From: Colius striatus
Lineage: Eukaryota; Chordata; Aves; Coliiformes; Coliidae
DNA length: 64,000 nucleotides
Reading direction: 5' to 3'
NCBI RefSeq assembly: GCF_028858725.1
Contig: NC_084774.1
Location: forward strand, 7,290,001 to 7,354,000
The notes beneath the pieces were generated by a model. That model was not told where the DNA came from. It did no database searches and worked only from the letters and a program-made list of their open reading frames with translations. A program made the position numbers and the translations under genes. The stretch's first letter is position 1. Every line of letters starts with the position of its first letter. This document shows, in pieces, positions 33,561 through 44,132 of this stretch.

Positions 33561-36500
33561 CCAGCACCCACATCTCGGGCTGCTGCTGGCAGCCGGGGCA
33601 CAGGGATACCCCTCCTCTCCCTGTGCAGACGGGTCCCGAAGCCTTCTCCCCACGGGGACTGTGTCTTCTCCTTCCCAGGGCGCAGGGCAAGGCGCGGGGG
33701 TCTCCTCTGGAGAGCCGCACACCCACTGTGTGGCACCTGGGAGCCAAGGCTGGCCCAGGGCAGGGCATCATCTGCAGCAGGCGCCGGGCTGCCGAGCCAT
33801 TGATAGGCACCCACTCCTGCATGCCAAAGGGAGAGAGGGTCTCCCCCACCATCTGCAGCCCTGGCCCTGGGCATTTTGGTGGCCTCTCAGTGTATATCAG
33901 CAACATGGGAGCAGCGAGCAGTGGGAAACCTCCTTCCATGTTCCCACCTGCCCACCTGGCAACCTTCCTCCACAGCCAAAGAACCTCTCCCCCCACCAAA
34001 AGACACTCTTGCCCCTCCAAAGAACCCCCCCCCCCCACCTCCAAAGGAACACCTTGGTCCTGAGCATCTTCAGGACAATGGGTACAGAGATGCTCAGTGA
34101 TGGGGCTGGAGCTCTGTAGGGGCACTTTTGGCATCTGCCCAGCTCTGCCTCAGCGTGCCTGATAGGGACACCATCCCACAGGAGCTGGGGGTCAGCCAGA
34201 CTCAATTCCCCCCTCAGTTACCCGGTGGGGGACCCCTGGCCCTACCCTGGCCCCGTGGGCATCCCATGCAGGACTCCTCCAGCAGTTGGCAGCCACCAGC
34301 TCTACACACCTGGGACATGCAGGGTTGAAAGCCCGGGCTGGGCTCCATACAAAGGCAAAGGGTTTCCTCCTCCTCTCTGCATTTCTAATGGCTCCTTTGA
34401 GACAAGCCACACAACTCCCCACTGGGAAGCCTCCACGAGCTTTAAGTACAGGGCTTTTTATTAGGACTGTTTATCCAAACCCATTGCACCTGGTTGGAAA
34501 AGCCCCTCTGTGCAGTACTCCCTGCACTTGCTGCATCCTCACTTGAATGTCTATTAGCATCTTCCTTCCCACTCCCTTGGCTCCCCTCTGCCAGTTGGAA
34601 TAAATAAACATAACTTCCATTGGAAAGCCTTTAAGAAAAAAATACGTTGTCAAGGGAAACTCTTCCAGCATTTCTTACAGATATGCTTGATCTGCCTTTA
34701 TATTTTTTACTGTCATCAATGCATGTATCAGAGGGGTTTTTTTTCTCCACAAGATACATATTCATTGGAATGCCCAACACCCAGCTCACACTGGGCTTGT
34801 GTAATTCTGATGGTTGTCTCCTTAAAATAGCTTACAATATAGTTCAACACTTACCGGAGACAGGCTGCCTTCATCTATTCTCTTTCCCAATCATTTGTGG
34901 AAACCTCACTTTAACTGCAGGACAATGTTGCAAATTCACATTATTCCAGACAGACACATTTGTATCCTCTGTCTATTGTGGATTAAACTAAAAAAACCCC
35001 ACCCAACCTTCTCAAAGTGAGCTTCTGCCTCCCAGCACATACCCCTGCAGATGCCAGGCGGGCGCATGCTTTGATGATCTGACAGGGGAGATTATGCCAG
35101 GTCTTACTTCCCTAAGTCCACCCCACTTTTGTTCTAAAGCTGAGCTTAGCTAGTCGTGAAATGAGTAGGCAAAGGAGTTCTAAAACTATTAATTGCTGCT
35201 TTAGATTCCTGGATGAAAGCTGGATGTGAGCAGAAATAAGTTGCTCCATTCGGAAGTGAACATCGGGAAAGAGCATCTCAGTTCACAATCCTTCTCCTGG
35301 TGCAGGAGGGAGGGATTTCCCTGAGGTACAAAGGCTTGCAAAGTCCTCACACCCACTTTTGGTTTTGAGCTGAGTGAGCAGTGGGAGCCAGCTCCCTCCT
35401 GGCCCTCAGGATCTGACTCATCTCGCCCCGAGCTGCGGCTCCCTGTGTACTGGGGATGGTCCTGCTGAGCTGGAGCAAGGGCTTCAGGCTTGTCCTGACA
35501 TCCCAGTACAGTCCCCAGTAGCCACCTGGGCTGCACCATGCCCCTGCCCAGCTCCCAAACCACCTTGCCTTTAATTTTGGTGACATTTGGCCTGGTCTCC
35601 CAGAGCAGCTGCTGTAGGGTAAAGGTGAGGAGAGGGGCTGAGGAGGGGTGTGGGTTAAGCTGGATCCCACAGACCCACCCCCAAGGCCCCTTTGTGTGTG
35701 TTTGTAGCCTGAATACATGAGCATACTTCTGGAAGGAACCTGGATTAGTCATCACCACCCCACAGATGGGCTGTGTGATGTCTTCCCAGGAAAAGCTAAT
35801 CTGTCATAGAAATTCCAGTTTGTCCCTGAACAAACTGGGTGTTTACACCCCTTTTTCTCCCTTGCTTTTATCTTAAGCATTAAAAAAGTTGATCCTTTTT
35901 TCCCTCCTCTTTGAAAAGCAAGACAATGAATCCATCAAGCTCTGAGTCTCATCACAAGCCAGTTGCCTCCTCCAGACATGGTGTAATGGGAAGTGCTGCC
36001 TTTCTGGTGCAAAGCCTGTGTCTTTAAAGAGCCCTGGCTGAGAGATGCAGTGGAGTTAGCAGATGTCTTTGCCAGGTTATTTCACACAAATCTGGCACTT
36101 GCTGCACCCACAGTCCTGCTCAGCTTAAAAACATACCCCTGGGGTTTATTTCTACCCATTACTCCACTACCCACCCCTCTCTGTCTCTGCTCTGAGCTCC
36201 AGATTTAGATGTGAAAATGTCTCCCAGGTCCCTCCCCTTCCGACAAACCTTTTACTCTGCGTTTCTCAGACTGGAAAACAGAGATGTGTGACCCTGTGAG
36301 ATGTGTGGTGAGCAGCACAGGGCTGGGGTGCATTGGGGTCTGCAGGGGAACTGGGATTCCCCTGGGCTGGGGGAGGATCCCCCTTAGTGTCACTGACATG
36401 GCCATGACCTTCGTGGCTGCTGTCGGACCGCTCTGTCCTGTGTGGGGTCTGGTGGCACCTTGGCAGCACCGTGAGGGCTGCTGCTGCCTTTTCCCTCTGC

Positions 36501-38180
36501 TCCTGTCTGTCCCTTCATCACCTGAAAGTTTGAAAACTTCAGTAGGTGACACAAGGCAGAGAAGGTGAGGGACTTTTCACTAAGCTGCTGGTGACTAAAG
36601 CCAGGGAGGGAAGCCTTTGGGGTTGGTGATGTGTCTGCAGGTCACAAATGCCTCAGCAAAAGCCTCAGTGGCTGCAGGAGTTGGAGCTGCCCATGTCCTC
36701 GGGCCATTTTAGGGTGTAAAGTCTTAGTGTGAAGTGATGACTCTTCTTGGGAGGACAAGAACTCTGTTGTCCAGCTATTCAGGCATAAATTGACTGCCTC
36801 ATCTTGGGAAGGAATTGGCTTGGATCAGCACAGGGGTGCCCATGACAGGTATCCAGGCTTAGAGGGACAGCATCAGCTCCTTGGGGGCTGCATCTGTGCA
36901 GCATCATAGGGTTTTGTGTCTGGGTGGTGGGGCACTGAGAACATCTCCCCTGTGAGGTGCACATAAGGATATGGGGTGTGAAAAGAGCTCTGAAAAGCTG
37001 ACTGCTTAGATTGCTAAGGCTTGAGTAGGAAAAACATATTTCTACACCCAGGCACTTCAGGGTATTTTGGCAAATTTGAGGCTCCTTCTGTGTGTGACAC
37101 CATGTTGGTACCAGCAGCGAGCCAGACGTGAGCAGAGCTCAGGAGCAAGTCACACCTAATAGTGGGGTATTGCCAAAGTGGCTGATGTGTGAGGTAAAAT
37201 GTAATTCCTCAACTGAGAGAGCAAATGCAGAGTCTCTCCTGAAGACAGCCAGTGCCAGGAGCAGGAGGGCTGCAGGGTACAGGGCTGCTCCCTGCCTCCC
37301 CAGGGGCTTTGATGAAAAAGGTGGGTGCAGAAGCCTGATGTCAAGGAAGATCACAAACCTTTTTATTTGTACTTTTATCCCAAGGTCTGGTCAAGATGAG
37401 TGAATGCATTTAAGGGTGAGGGAATGCTTCTCTTCATCAGATGCTTTAACTGCCGCTTGTTAGAAAATGGAATTTCTGCTGGACACACAAGCCCAGCTCC
37501 CTGAAACATTTCAAACCCTGAGACACAACAGAAATCAAAACTTTGGGGTTTGTTTCCCTGCCAACACACAGGTTTTTCATTCAGTCTCACCAATGATTCT
37601 GAATCATGTTTTTGTTATGTTTCAACTCCATAAAGATAATGTTAATATTTTACATGACAGAACACACAAGAGGAAACAAAGCAGGCAGATGAATTGTTTT
37701 GACACTTCTTCCACTGAAATTCTCCCTAAACCTGACACCCTCTGTGAAAATACTTTGATTTTGGCAAAACTGCCTTTGCTGCTGGGAAGATTGCACCATC
37801 TAAGGACTTTTGGACCAGGTCTCATTAGTAACGTAGGTAGTGGGGCTGCAAAGCTCTCTGGCAGAATCACTGTGATTTGATGAGAGCTGTTTTTTTCCAG
37901 GGGGGAGTCTCTTTGAGGGATAAATTGTCTCTTCAGTGATTAATTATGTGTTTAAACAAGGAAAGCCCCATGGATGAGGTGCTGGAGGTGCAGTAAACTG
38001 CCTTCCTCAGGCCATTAGCGTTCTGCAAAGGGAGAAACGTTGAGGTAAAAAAGGCAAGGAAAAGTTTCACCTGGAAAAAGTCATTGGCTTGTTTTTCAGT
38101 CACCCAAAGCTGTTTCTCTCCCTTCCTCTCTCCCTGATCCTCACTTTGAAAATGCGAACATCCCTCCTCACTCCTCAGGG
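33561..38180. other. Region between CpG island and KCNS1 coding exon, probably its first intron
   Basis: No supported coding exon. Contents seen: a C13 run at about 34026-34038, an AT-rich block at 34590-34760 (GGAATAAATAAACATAAC), and unremarkable sequence otherwise. Interpretation as intron rests on the candidate donor at 33028. Confidence 0.35.
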
Positions 38181-38182
38181 TG

Positions 38183-38282
38183 CTCCTCTCCTCTCCTCTC
38201 CTCTCCTCTCCTCTCCTCTCCTCTCCTCTCCTCTCCTCTCCTCTCCTCTCCTCTCCTCTCCTCTCCTCTCCTCTCCTCTCCT
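38183..38282. repeat. (CTCTC)n microsatellite before the KCNS1 coding exon
   Basis: About 20 uninterrupted copies of a CTCTC unit, 100 nt of pure pyrimidine on the gene strand, ending about 60 nt before the probable splice acceptor at 38344. It generates an artificial open frame (LLSSP repeats) fused to KCNS1. Confidence 0.95.
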
Positions 38283-38344
38283 CGGAGCACCTGGGTCCGG
38301 GGGAACCCCGTGTCTCCTCCAGCCCTGCTGTGTCTCACCCTCAG

Positions 38345-39337
38345 GTGGAACCAGCTCCCGCTCTGCTGATCATGGTCAACAAGACCTTAACCTACTGGGG
38401 TCCCAGTTTTGAGGAGGACGTTATCAACATCAACGTGGGGGGTCTGAGAAGGCGGCTCAGCTCCAGCGCCCTCTCCAAGTTCCCCGACACCCGCCTGGGC
38501 CGCCTGCTCTCCTGCGACTCGGAGGAGTCCATCCTGCAGCTCTGCGATGACTACGACGTGAGTGCCAGGGAGTTCTACTTCGACAGAAACCCCGGCTTCT
38601 TCCTCTACGTGCTCCACTTCTACCAGACGGGGAAGCTGCATGTCATGGAGGAGCTGTGCGTCTTCTCCTTCTGCCAGGAGATCGAGTACTGGGGCATCAA
38701 CGAGTTCTTCCTGGATTCCTGCTGCAGCAACCGCTACCACGAGCGCAAGCTGGAGAGCAGACACCACAACTGGGACGAGGAGAGCGAGGTGAGCAGCGTG
38801 GACACGTCCCCTGATGAGATCTCCGACATCAACCACGAGCTGCTGCGCTACAGCACGCTGCGCTGCGGCAACCTGCGCAAGCGCCTCTGGCTCACCATGG
38901 AGAACCCCGGCTACTCCATCCCCAGCAAACTCTTCAGCTTCGTGTCCATCAGTGTGGTGCTGGTGTCCATAGCCACCATGTGCATCCACAGCATGCCCGA
39001 GTACCAGGAGGTGGATGAGAACGGCAACGTGCTCGATGAACCCGTCCTGCACCAGCTGGAGTATTTCTGCATCTCCTGGTTCACCTTCGAAGTGTCTTCC
39101 CGCCTCCTGCTCTCCCCCAGCCCCAGGAAGTTCTTCAAGCACCCGCTGAACCTGATTGACATTGTCTCGGTGTTGCCCTTCTACTTCACCCTCTTGGTGG
39201 ACGTGACCATGGGCAGTGACTCGGAGCTGGGCAACCTGGGCAAGGTCGTGCAGGTGTTTCGGCTCATGAGGATATTCCGGGTGCTGAAGCTGGCTCGGCA
39301 CTCCACTGGACTGAGGTCTCTGGGGGCCACCTTGAAG
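38345..39337 (+). CDS. KCNS1: KCNS1 first coding exon (T1 to S4)
   Basis: Coding from 38372 to 39337, 322 codons, ending ATLK before donor GTAAAT. A likely acceptor (GTCTCACCCTCAG) ends at 38344, giving 27 nt of 5' UTR in this exon and implying a non-coding first exon upstream. The exon is GC-rich with strong codon bias, producing a long antisense open frame that is a shadow. Confidence 0.93.
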
Positions 39338-42300
39338 GTAAATTGGCTCTCTATCCTCTTCTCTGCTCCTAGGCTCTGGGTAAGAAGGAGACATCTGGCA
39401 CAGCCGGGGAGTGTGGCCATTCCAGTGCCCAGGGAGCTGCCAGCTCTGGGTGCTGTCTGGCAGCTTGCTCTGGGTGGTGGGCTGGGGGTGGTTAGTTTGT
39501 GTGTCTGTTGAAGCATCAAGTGTGAGGAGGATGGGATGAGTCCTCTTTGTACACACAGAGCAAACAAATCCACACCACTGCTTGCAGACTTTGGCTTCAT
39601 GCAGAACTGGTGCTTCCAGGGGCTCCCCACCACGGTGTGCAAGCCCTGCTCCACGGTGCTGGCATGGACTCAGCCCTGTGTGGGTGGATGGTGATGTCCC
39701 ACCAGAAGTAGGTCAGTGGTAGCCAGGCTGAGCAGGGACCAGGCTAGCCAGTGTAAGCTGGGTGTGCCAGCACGTGTGTGGATTGGAGCTGCTCCTGTCC
39801 CCAGTTTAGCAGAAACGAGGATCTCTTCAGGGCATGCTGTCAGTGTCCAGCCCTTGCAGTCTGCCCATATAGAGAGACATAGAGATCCTGGTCCAGCTGA
39901 GCTGGTGTCTGGATGCTCCAGGGTGTGCTGCGGTTGGGACTGGCACATGGTTAGCCATGGGTGATGCAGAGCAGCAGTGGGAAAGCAAAGGGTTAGCTGC
40001 AGGGCCTGGGAGGAAGAGCTGGATGAGGAGATGTTGAGCCAGCAAAGGGCCAGGGCCCAGCCACGCAGGTTTGGTGAGAGCCAGTCCACATCCTCCATGG
40101 AATGCCCCAAGGCTGCATCTCCCCAGATCCCCTCTGCAGCTCCCCCAGCCTCCTCTGGAGACAGAGTGAGAAGAGCAGCTGTGACAGGAGTCACAGCAAG
40201 AAGGTGTCCTGAGATGCTGAGCAGCCTGGTACTGCAGCCCAGGCCCCATTGCTGCAGCTCGGCTGTGCAGCAGGGACTGGCCACGGTGCCCTGGGCAGCT
40301 CTCTGTTCCCCCAGCCTTCTGCACCCCTTCCTCCTCCACTCCCATCATGCTGAGGGCTACATATCCAAGTCTGGGAGGATGAAACTGTCCCCTCACCTTC
40401 TGCACACACAGAAATGGCAGCCTGATGCAGAGGCCAGTTAAACTCAGCCTTTAGTTATCTCTGATTCTTGGCAGTCATGTCAAGAGGAATCCAAAAGCTG
40501 ATCCTTGAGTGTGCCAGAATGCAGAGGGACACGTGCTCCTGATGCCCCTCCACGGCAGGGCTCATGCTGGACACAGGGAGGAGGTCAGCAGGGCAAACAT
40601 CTCTCCTTGTGGGACTGCCTCTGGTCCCCATGTTCAAAGCAGAAGCCTGTTTTTTCAAACACTGCTCATACAAAGACCCCTCTGCTTCTTTCCCCTTCAA
40701 ACTCACAGCATGCCAAATGAATGGCCAGGGGAAGAAATCTTCATAACAGCTTGAAATGTGACCAAAGGGACACTCCTCCCACTGCCAGGGGCCAGAGTGG
40801 TGGCTCTTGGTGCTGCTCCCACTGAAGGGCCATTGCAGGGATGAAGCTGGCACAGCCTGTTTCTTGCTGCTGCAGCCATGGTAGGGGCAGCATGGCATGT
40901 GCTGGCATATCAGGAGTTGACTGCCAGGGTTGGATCCCCTCCCTTGGGTGAGCCACGGAGAGAAGCAACCCTTGAGTGTGGCTGAGGATGGGCAGCAGGA
41001 AAAGTCTTCTGCCAGCTTCTGCTGTGAAGGAGGACCAGCCCAGCACTAATCCTGCAAAGCCCACAGCCCATAAGTGAAGATTCCTCCAAAGCTGCTGAAC
41101 ACAGAGTTGAGGGAGGATTGTTTGAAATGAAGGTGCCTGAAGTCCTACTGGCATCACACTTACTTCTGACCACTCACCTTGAGAAAGCAATTAGCAAGTG
41201 ACAGACCCGTGTAATTGTACCCGTGGGAAGGGCTTCCCGCACCCTTCCCGTGCTCCATTTCAGCGTGAACAACGCCTTGCAGTAGAGCAGGGGTTGATGG
41301 GCTCATCTGCATGTTATTAAGCAGCAGAGGAGAGGCGGGGAGCCGGCAGCATCCTGGCTCCAGCCTCAGCTGAGCCGCTGATTCAGCCAGAAAGTGCCGC
41401 TGCCGGGGACTCCGGAGCCGCTGTGAGTGGGGACGAGCGAAGAGACAAACCTGACACAGCAGCTTGGCAGCGTGATTTACTGGGCACATGAATTACAACA
41501 TCTTGTTAATCATAATTTACTTCCTATTGGAAGAACATAAAGCAGCAGCAGAGGAGTAAAGGCTGTTAACAGCCAGGAAGTGGGAGCGATGGCTCTGGCA
41601 GCCGAGTAATTGCTCCCCTGCCACTGAAGTGCTAGCAGAGGGATTTCTGCCATTTGTGCATCATCAGCTCTGAACGATCTTCATGTTGCTTGGGGTCTGA
41701 TCCAGGGTCTATTTAATTTGAGGAGAGGCTTCTGCTCTCTCTCCCCGTCCTGCACGACATCCATCACCGTCATTGCAGCTTCCAGGCGTGGGTTTGGTGC
41801 CTGGCCCTCACTGGCAGTCAATAGGTGTTAGGCACCAAGTGATTTCAGCATCTGCAGGGATCTACAGGAGTTGCTGGCTGTCCCCTTAGGGACCTAAACA
41901 CACAAATAAGTTGGAGGAGCTGGAGCTGCACGTCCCCAGGCAGCAGATACATCACCCTGCTGTTGCTACTGCAGGCCAGCTCCATACCCCACCCTGGATA
42001 CCCCACCCTGGTCAGGCCCAAACCTTCTTCTAGCTCCTTTGTCTTCTGCTGTGCTGGTGAAAAGATGTTCATTCAGCCAGGGAAGGAGCCCATGGCTGTC
42101 CCAGGGACAGGGCAGGAACCCAACCAGACCTTTTCTCACCCTGCATCGCCTGCCCCAAGGCTGACAGCTTGCCAGGGCTGCAGCCCACACCACCCAGGGC
42201 TAAAACTGCATCCCCACCTGAGCCCCAGCTAAGCCTGCATCCCACCTGCACCTCTGTGGCTGCCTGCCCCTGGAGCAACAAGAAAACTACATGTTTTGAG

Positions 42301-44132
42301 GATAAATGGCTGCAAAGAGGTAGCAGCCAGGGCCTGAGGATGAGCTGGGAGATCCCTGGAGCCTCTCCTGCCCAGCACGCCCTGGCCCTGCTTGTAAATG
42401 AAAGCAGTAGGAGCTGTAGCTGCCTGACTTTCTCCTCGCCTTCCCCTTCCAACACATCCCAGGGCCATCACTGATACTCTTTAAAAATGTATAAGGTTAT
42501 TTGGCTCTGCTGCTCCCCAGCTGGGACATGCAGACATGCTGTTAAGCTCCAGCCACGAGCAGGTCTTTATGGCCAAGCGAAACATTCTTGAAACTCGGTG
42601 GCTCTGAGCTGTTTGTCCTTCTCAGGGAGCTCCCCCAGAGCTGCTCTGGGGCATTTGCAGCCACAGGCGATGGTGGAGGAGGAGATTATTTCCCCTCGGT
42701 ATTACTGGCATTAGCTGAGCAGCTTTTGCCAGCAATCTAAGCAAAGTCTTCTCTCTCCCTGCCACAGCTCCACCTCCTTTATGTCTTGTCTTGACCGTGG
42801 AAGCTGTTTTCTCACGTCTGCTGTTTGCTTTGCTCAAATATTGTTTGATTTAGTCACTCTGAGGTCTCCAGTAAAACATTCTCTGCCTGTTAGGAGACTG
42901 GAGGGAAAAAACCCAACACAATCAGAGCTCTGCTTGCCTTTGCCCAAAAGATGAGGTGCAAGCTGGCAGAGCACTGGGCAGAAACATCCAAGAGATTTGC
43001 TTGTGACAAAGAGAAAGGGAGTGGGGTGGCTGTGCCGTTGGGATAGCAGTGACTGTGATGCTGGTGGGCGAGAGGCCCGGCCCTGCCAGAGACAGGGCCC
43101 TGTGGTGTGTCCTGGCTGCCTGGCTCTGAGGGCTGGCTGTGCCAGGATCTGAGGGCTGGCTGTTCTGGGCTCTGAGGGCTGGCTGTGCCAAGCTCTGAGG
43201 GCAGCCTGGCACTGGGGCTGACAACCCTCTCAGGGAAAAAGTTCTGCCTCCGCTCCAATCTCAACGTCCCCTGGGGCAACTTGAGGCCCTTTCCTCTTGT
43301 CCTGTCATTCATTGCTTGGGAGCAGAAACCAATCCTCAACTCTCTATAACCTGTCAGGGAGTGTCAGAGTGCTCCTGTCTGCCCTCAGCCTCCTCTTCTC
43401 CAGGCTCAGCACCCCCATTCCCTCAGCACCTGCCCAGCACCCTTGTGCTCCAGCCCCTTCCCCAGCTCTGTGCCCGGCTCTGGCCACGCTGCAGCCCCTC
43501 AGTGTCCCTGTGGCAGTGAGTGAGGGGCCCAGCACTGACACAGCCCTGGAGCTGCAGCCTCCCCCACGAGGTGCAGGGGCCTGTGGGCAGGGCCGTGTCT
43601 GTGCTGTGGGCTCCTGGTGTTGTGGCTGTGGTGGCTGCAGTGACCCCCCCTGACCATGCTCTGCTTTGCCTTCCAGCACAGCTACCGGGAGGTGGGGATC
43701 CTGCTGCTCTACCTGGCTGTGGGGGTCTCCGTCTTCTCCGGCGTGGCCTACACTGCTGAGAAGGAGGAAGACGTCGGCTTTGACACCATCCCGGCGTGCT
43801 GGTGGTGGGGCACGGTCAGCATGACCACCGTGGGCTACGGCGACGTGGTGCCGGTCACCGTGGCAGGCAAGCTGGCCGCCTCGGGCTGCATCCTGGGGGG
43901 CATCCTGGTGGTGGCACTGCCCATCACCATCATCTTCAACAAGTTCTCCCACTTCTACCGCAAGCAGAAGGCGCTGGAGGCGGCTGTGAGGAACAGCGGC
44001 AAGAAAGGCCTCGGGGACGCGGAGAGCGCGTCCAGCCGCGAGCCGGACTCGGAGGCCGTGAGCGAGGCCTCCCCGGGCGGGGGCAGCCCCGACCGCCGCG
44101 GTCTGACCCCCAGCGCCCACCCCACAGCCTGA
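38372..44132 (+). CDS. KCNS1: Voltage-gated potassium channel modifier subunit Kv9.1
   Basis: Electrically silent Kv alpha subunit that assembles with Kv2 channels and changes their gating. Two coding exons, 38372-39337 and 43677-44132, join in phase 0 to 473 codons plus TGA. Seen in order: T1 tetramerisation domain about 17-118, S1 about 186-207, S2 226-247, S3 258-279, S4 about 291-310 with regularly spaced arginines ([11 protein letters not shown]), S5 323-347, pore filter TVGYGD at 373-378, S6 about 392-415. In S6 the second proline of the Kv PxP gate is threonine (LPIT), the mark of silent KvS subunits. The transmembrane core closely matches mammalian Kv9.1. The N-terminus is shorter than the 526-residue human protein and the C-terminal tail differs. 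ATG 38372 is chosen for its good context (A at -3, G at +4) and because the upstream open frame is microsatellite. It converges on STK4, as in human. Confidence 0.95.
43125..43205. repeat. 23-bp tandem repeat, about 3.5 copies
   Basis: Units beginning TCTGAGGGCTGGCTGT start at 43125, 43148, 43171 and (partial) 43194. The array abuts the CR1 element in the KCNS1 intron, and the last partial unit runs into it. Confidence 0.85.
43200..43560 (-). mobile_element. CR1 LINE fragment in KCNS1 intron
   Basis: Shares long blocks with 27440-27780: GCCTGGCACTGGGGCTGACAA, CTCTTGTCCTGTCATTCATT, CTTCTCCAGGCTCAGCACCCC and CACGCTGCAGCCCCTCAGTG. It lacks the 3' tail present at 27293 and has an 11-bp-scale insertion (CTGTGCCCGG) relative to it. 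Confidence 0.85.
43677..44132 (+). CDS. KCNS1: KCNS1 second coding exon (S5, pore, S6, C-terminus)
   Basis: Begins HSYREVG after acceptor CTTCCAG and runs 151 codons to TGA at 44130-44132. It encodes S5, the pore and S6, then a serine, glutamate and glycine-rich cytoplasmic tail. The phase 0 junction falls between the S4-S5 linker and S5, as in other two-exon KvS genes. Confidence 0.94.
   Translation, partial: HSYREVGILLLYLAVGVSVFSGVAYTAEKEEDVGFDTIPACWWWGTVSMTTVGYGDVVPVTVAGKLAASGCILGGILVVALPITIIFNKFSHFYRKQKALEAAVRNSGKKGLGDAESASSREPDSEAVSEASPGGGSPDRRGLTPSAHPTA

Larger units (their letters stand above)
39338..43676 (+). other. KCNS1: KCNS1 intron
   Basis: 4.3-kb phase 0 intron from GTAAAT to CTTCCAG. 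It contains a 23-bp tandem repeat and a reverse CR1 in its last 600 bp. An AT-rich stretch at 41460-41560 (CATGAATTACAAC, GTTAATCATAATTTAC) is a candidate regulatory block. No exon is seen. Confidence 0.85.

Noticed and set aside
32581-34134. 517-codon open frame on the - strand
   Set aside because: Same GC-rich island and repeat; no recognisable domain, no plausible splice or start context, and stop-codon scarcity explains its length.
38180-38371. In-frame upstream extension of KCNS1
   Set aside because: It consists of the CTCTC microsatellite read as LLSSP repeats, and a probable splice acceptor separates it from the ATG at 38372.
38387-39556. 389-codon frame antisense to KCNS1
   Set aside because: Shadow of the GC-rich third positions of the KCNS1 exon; the sense strand encodes an unmistakable Kv channel.
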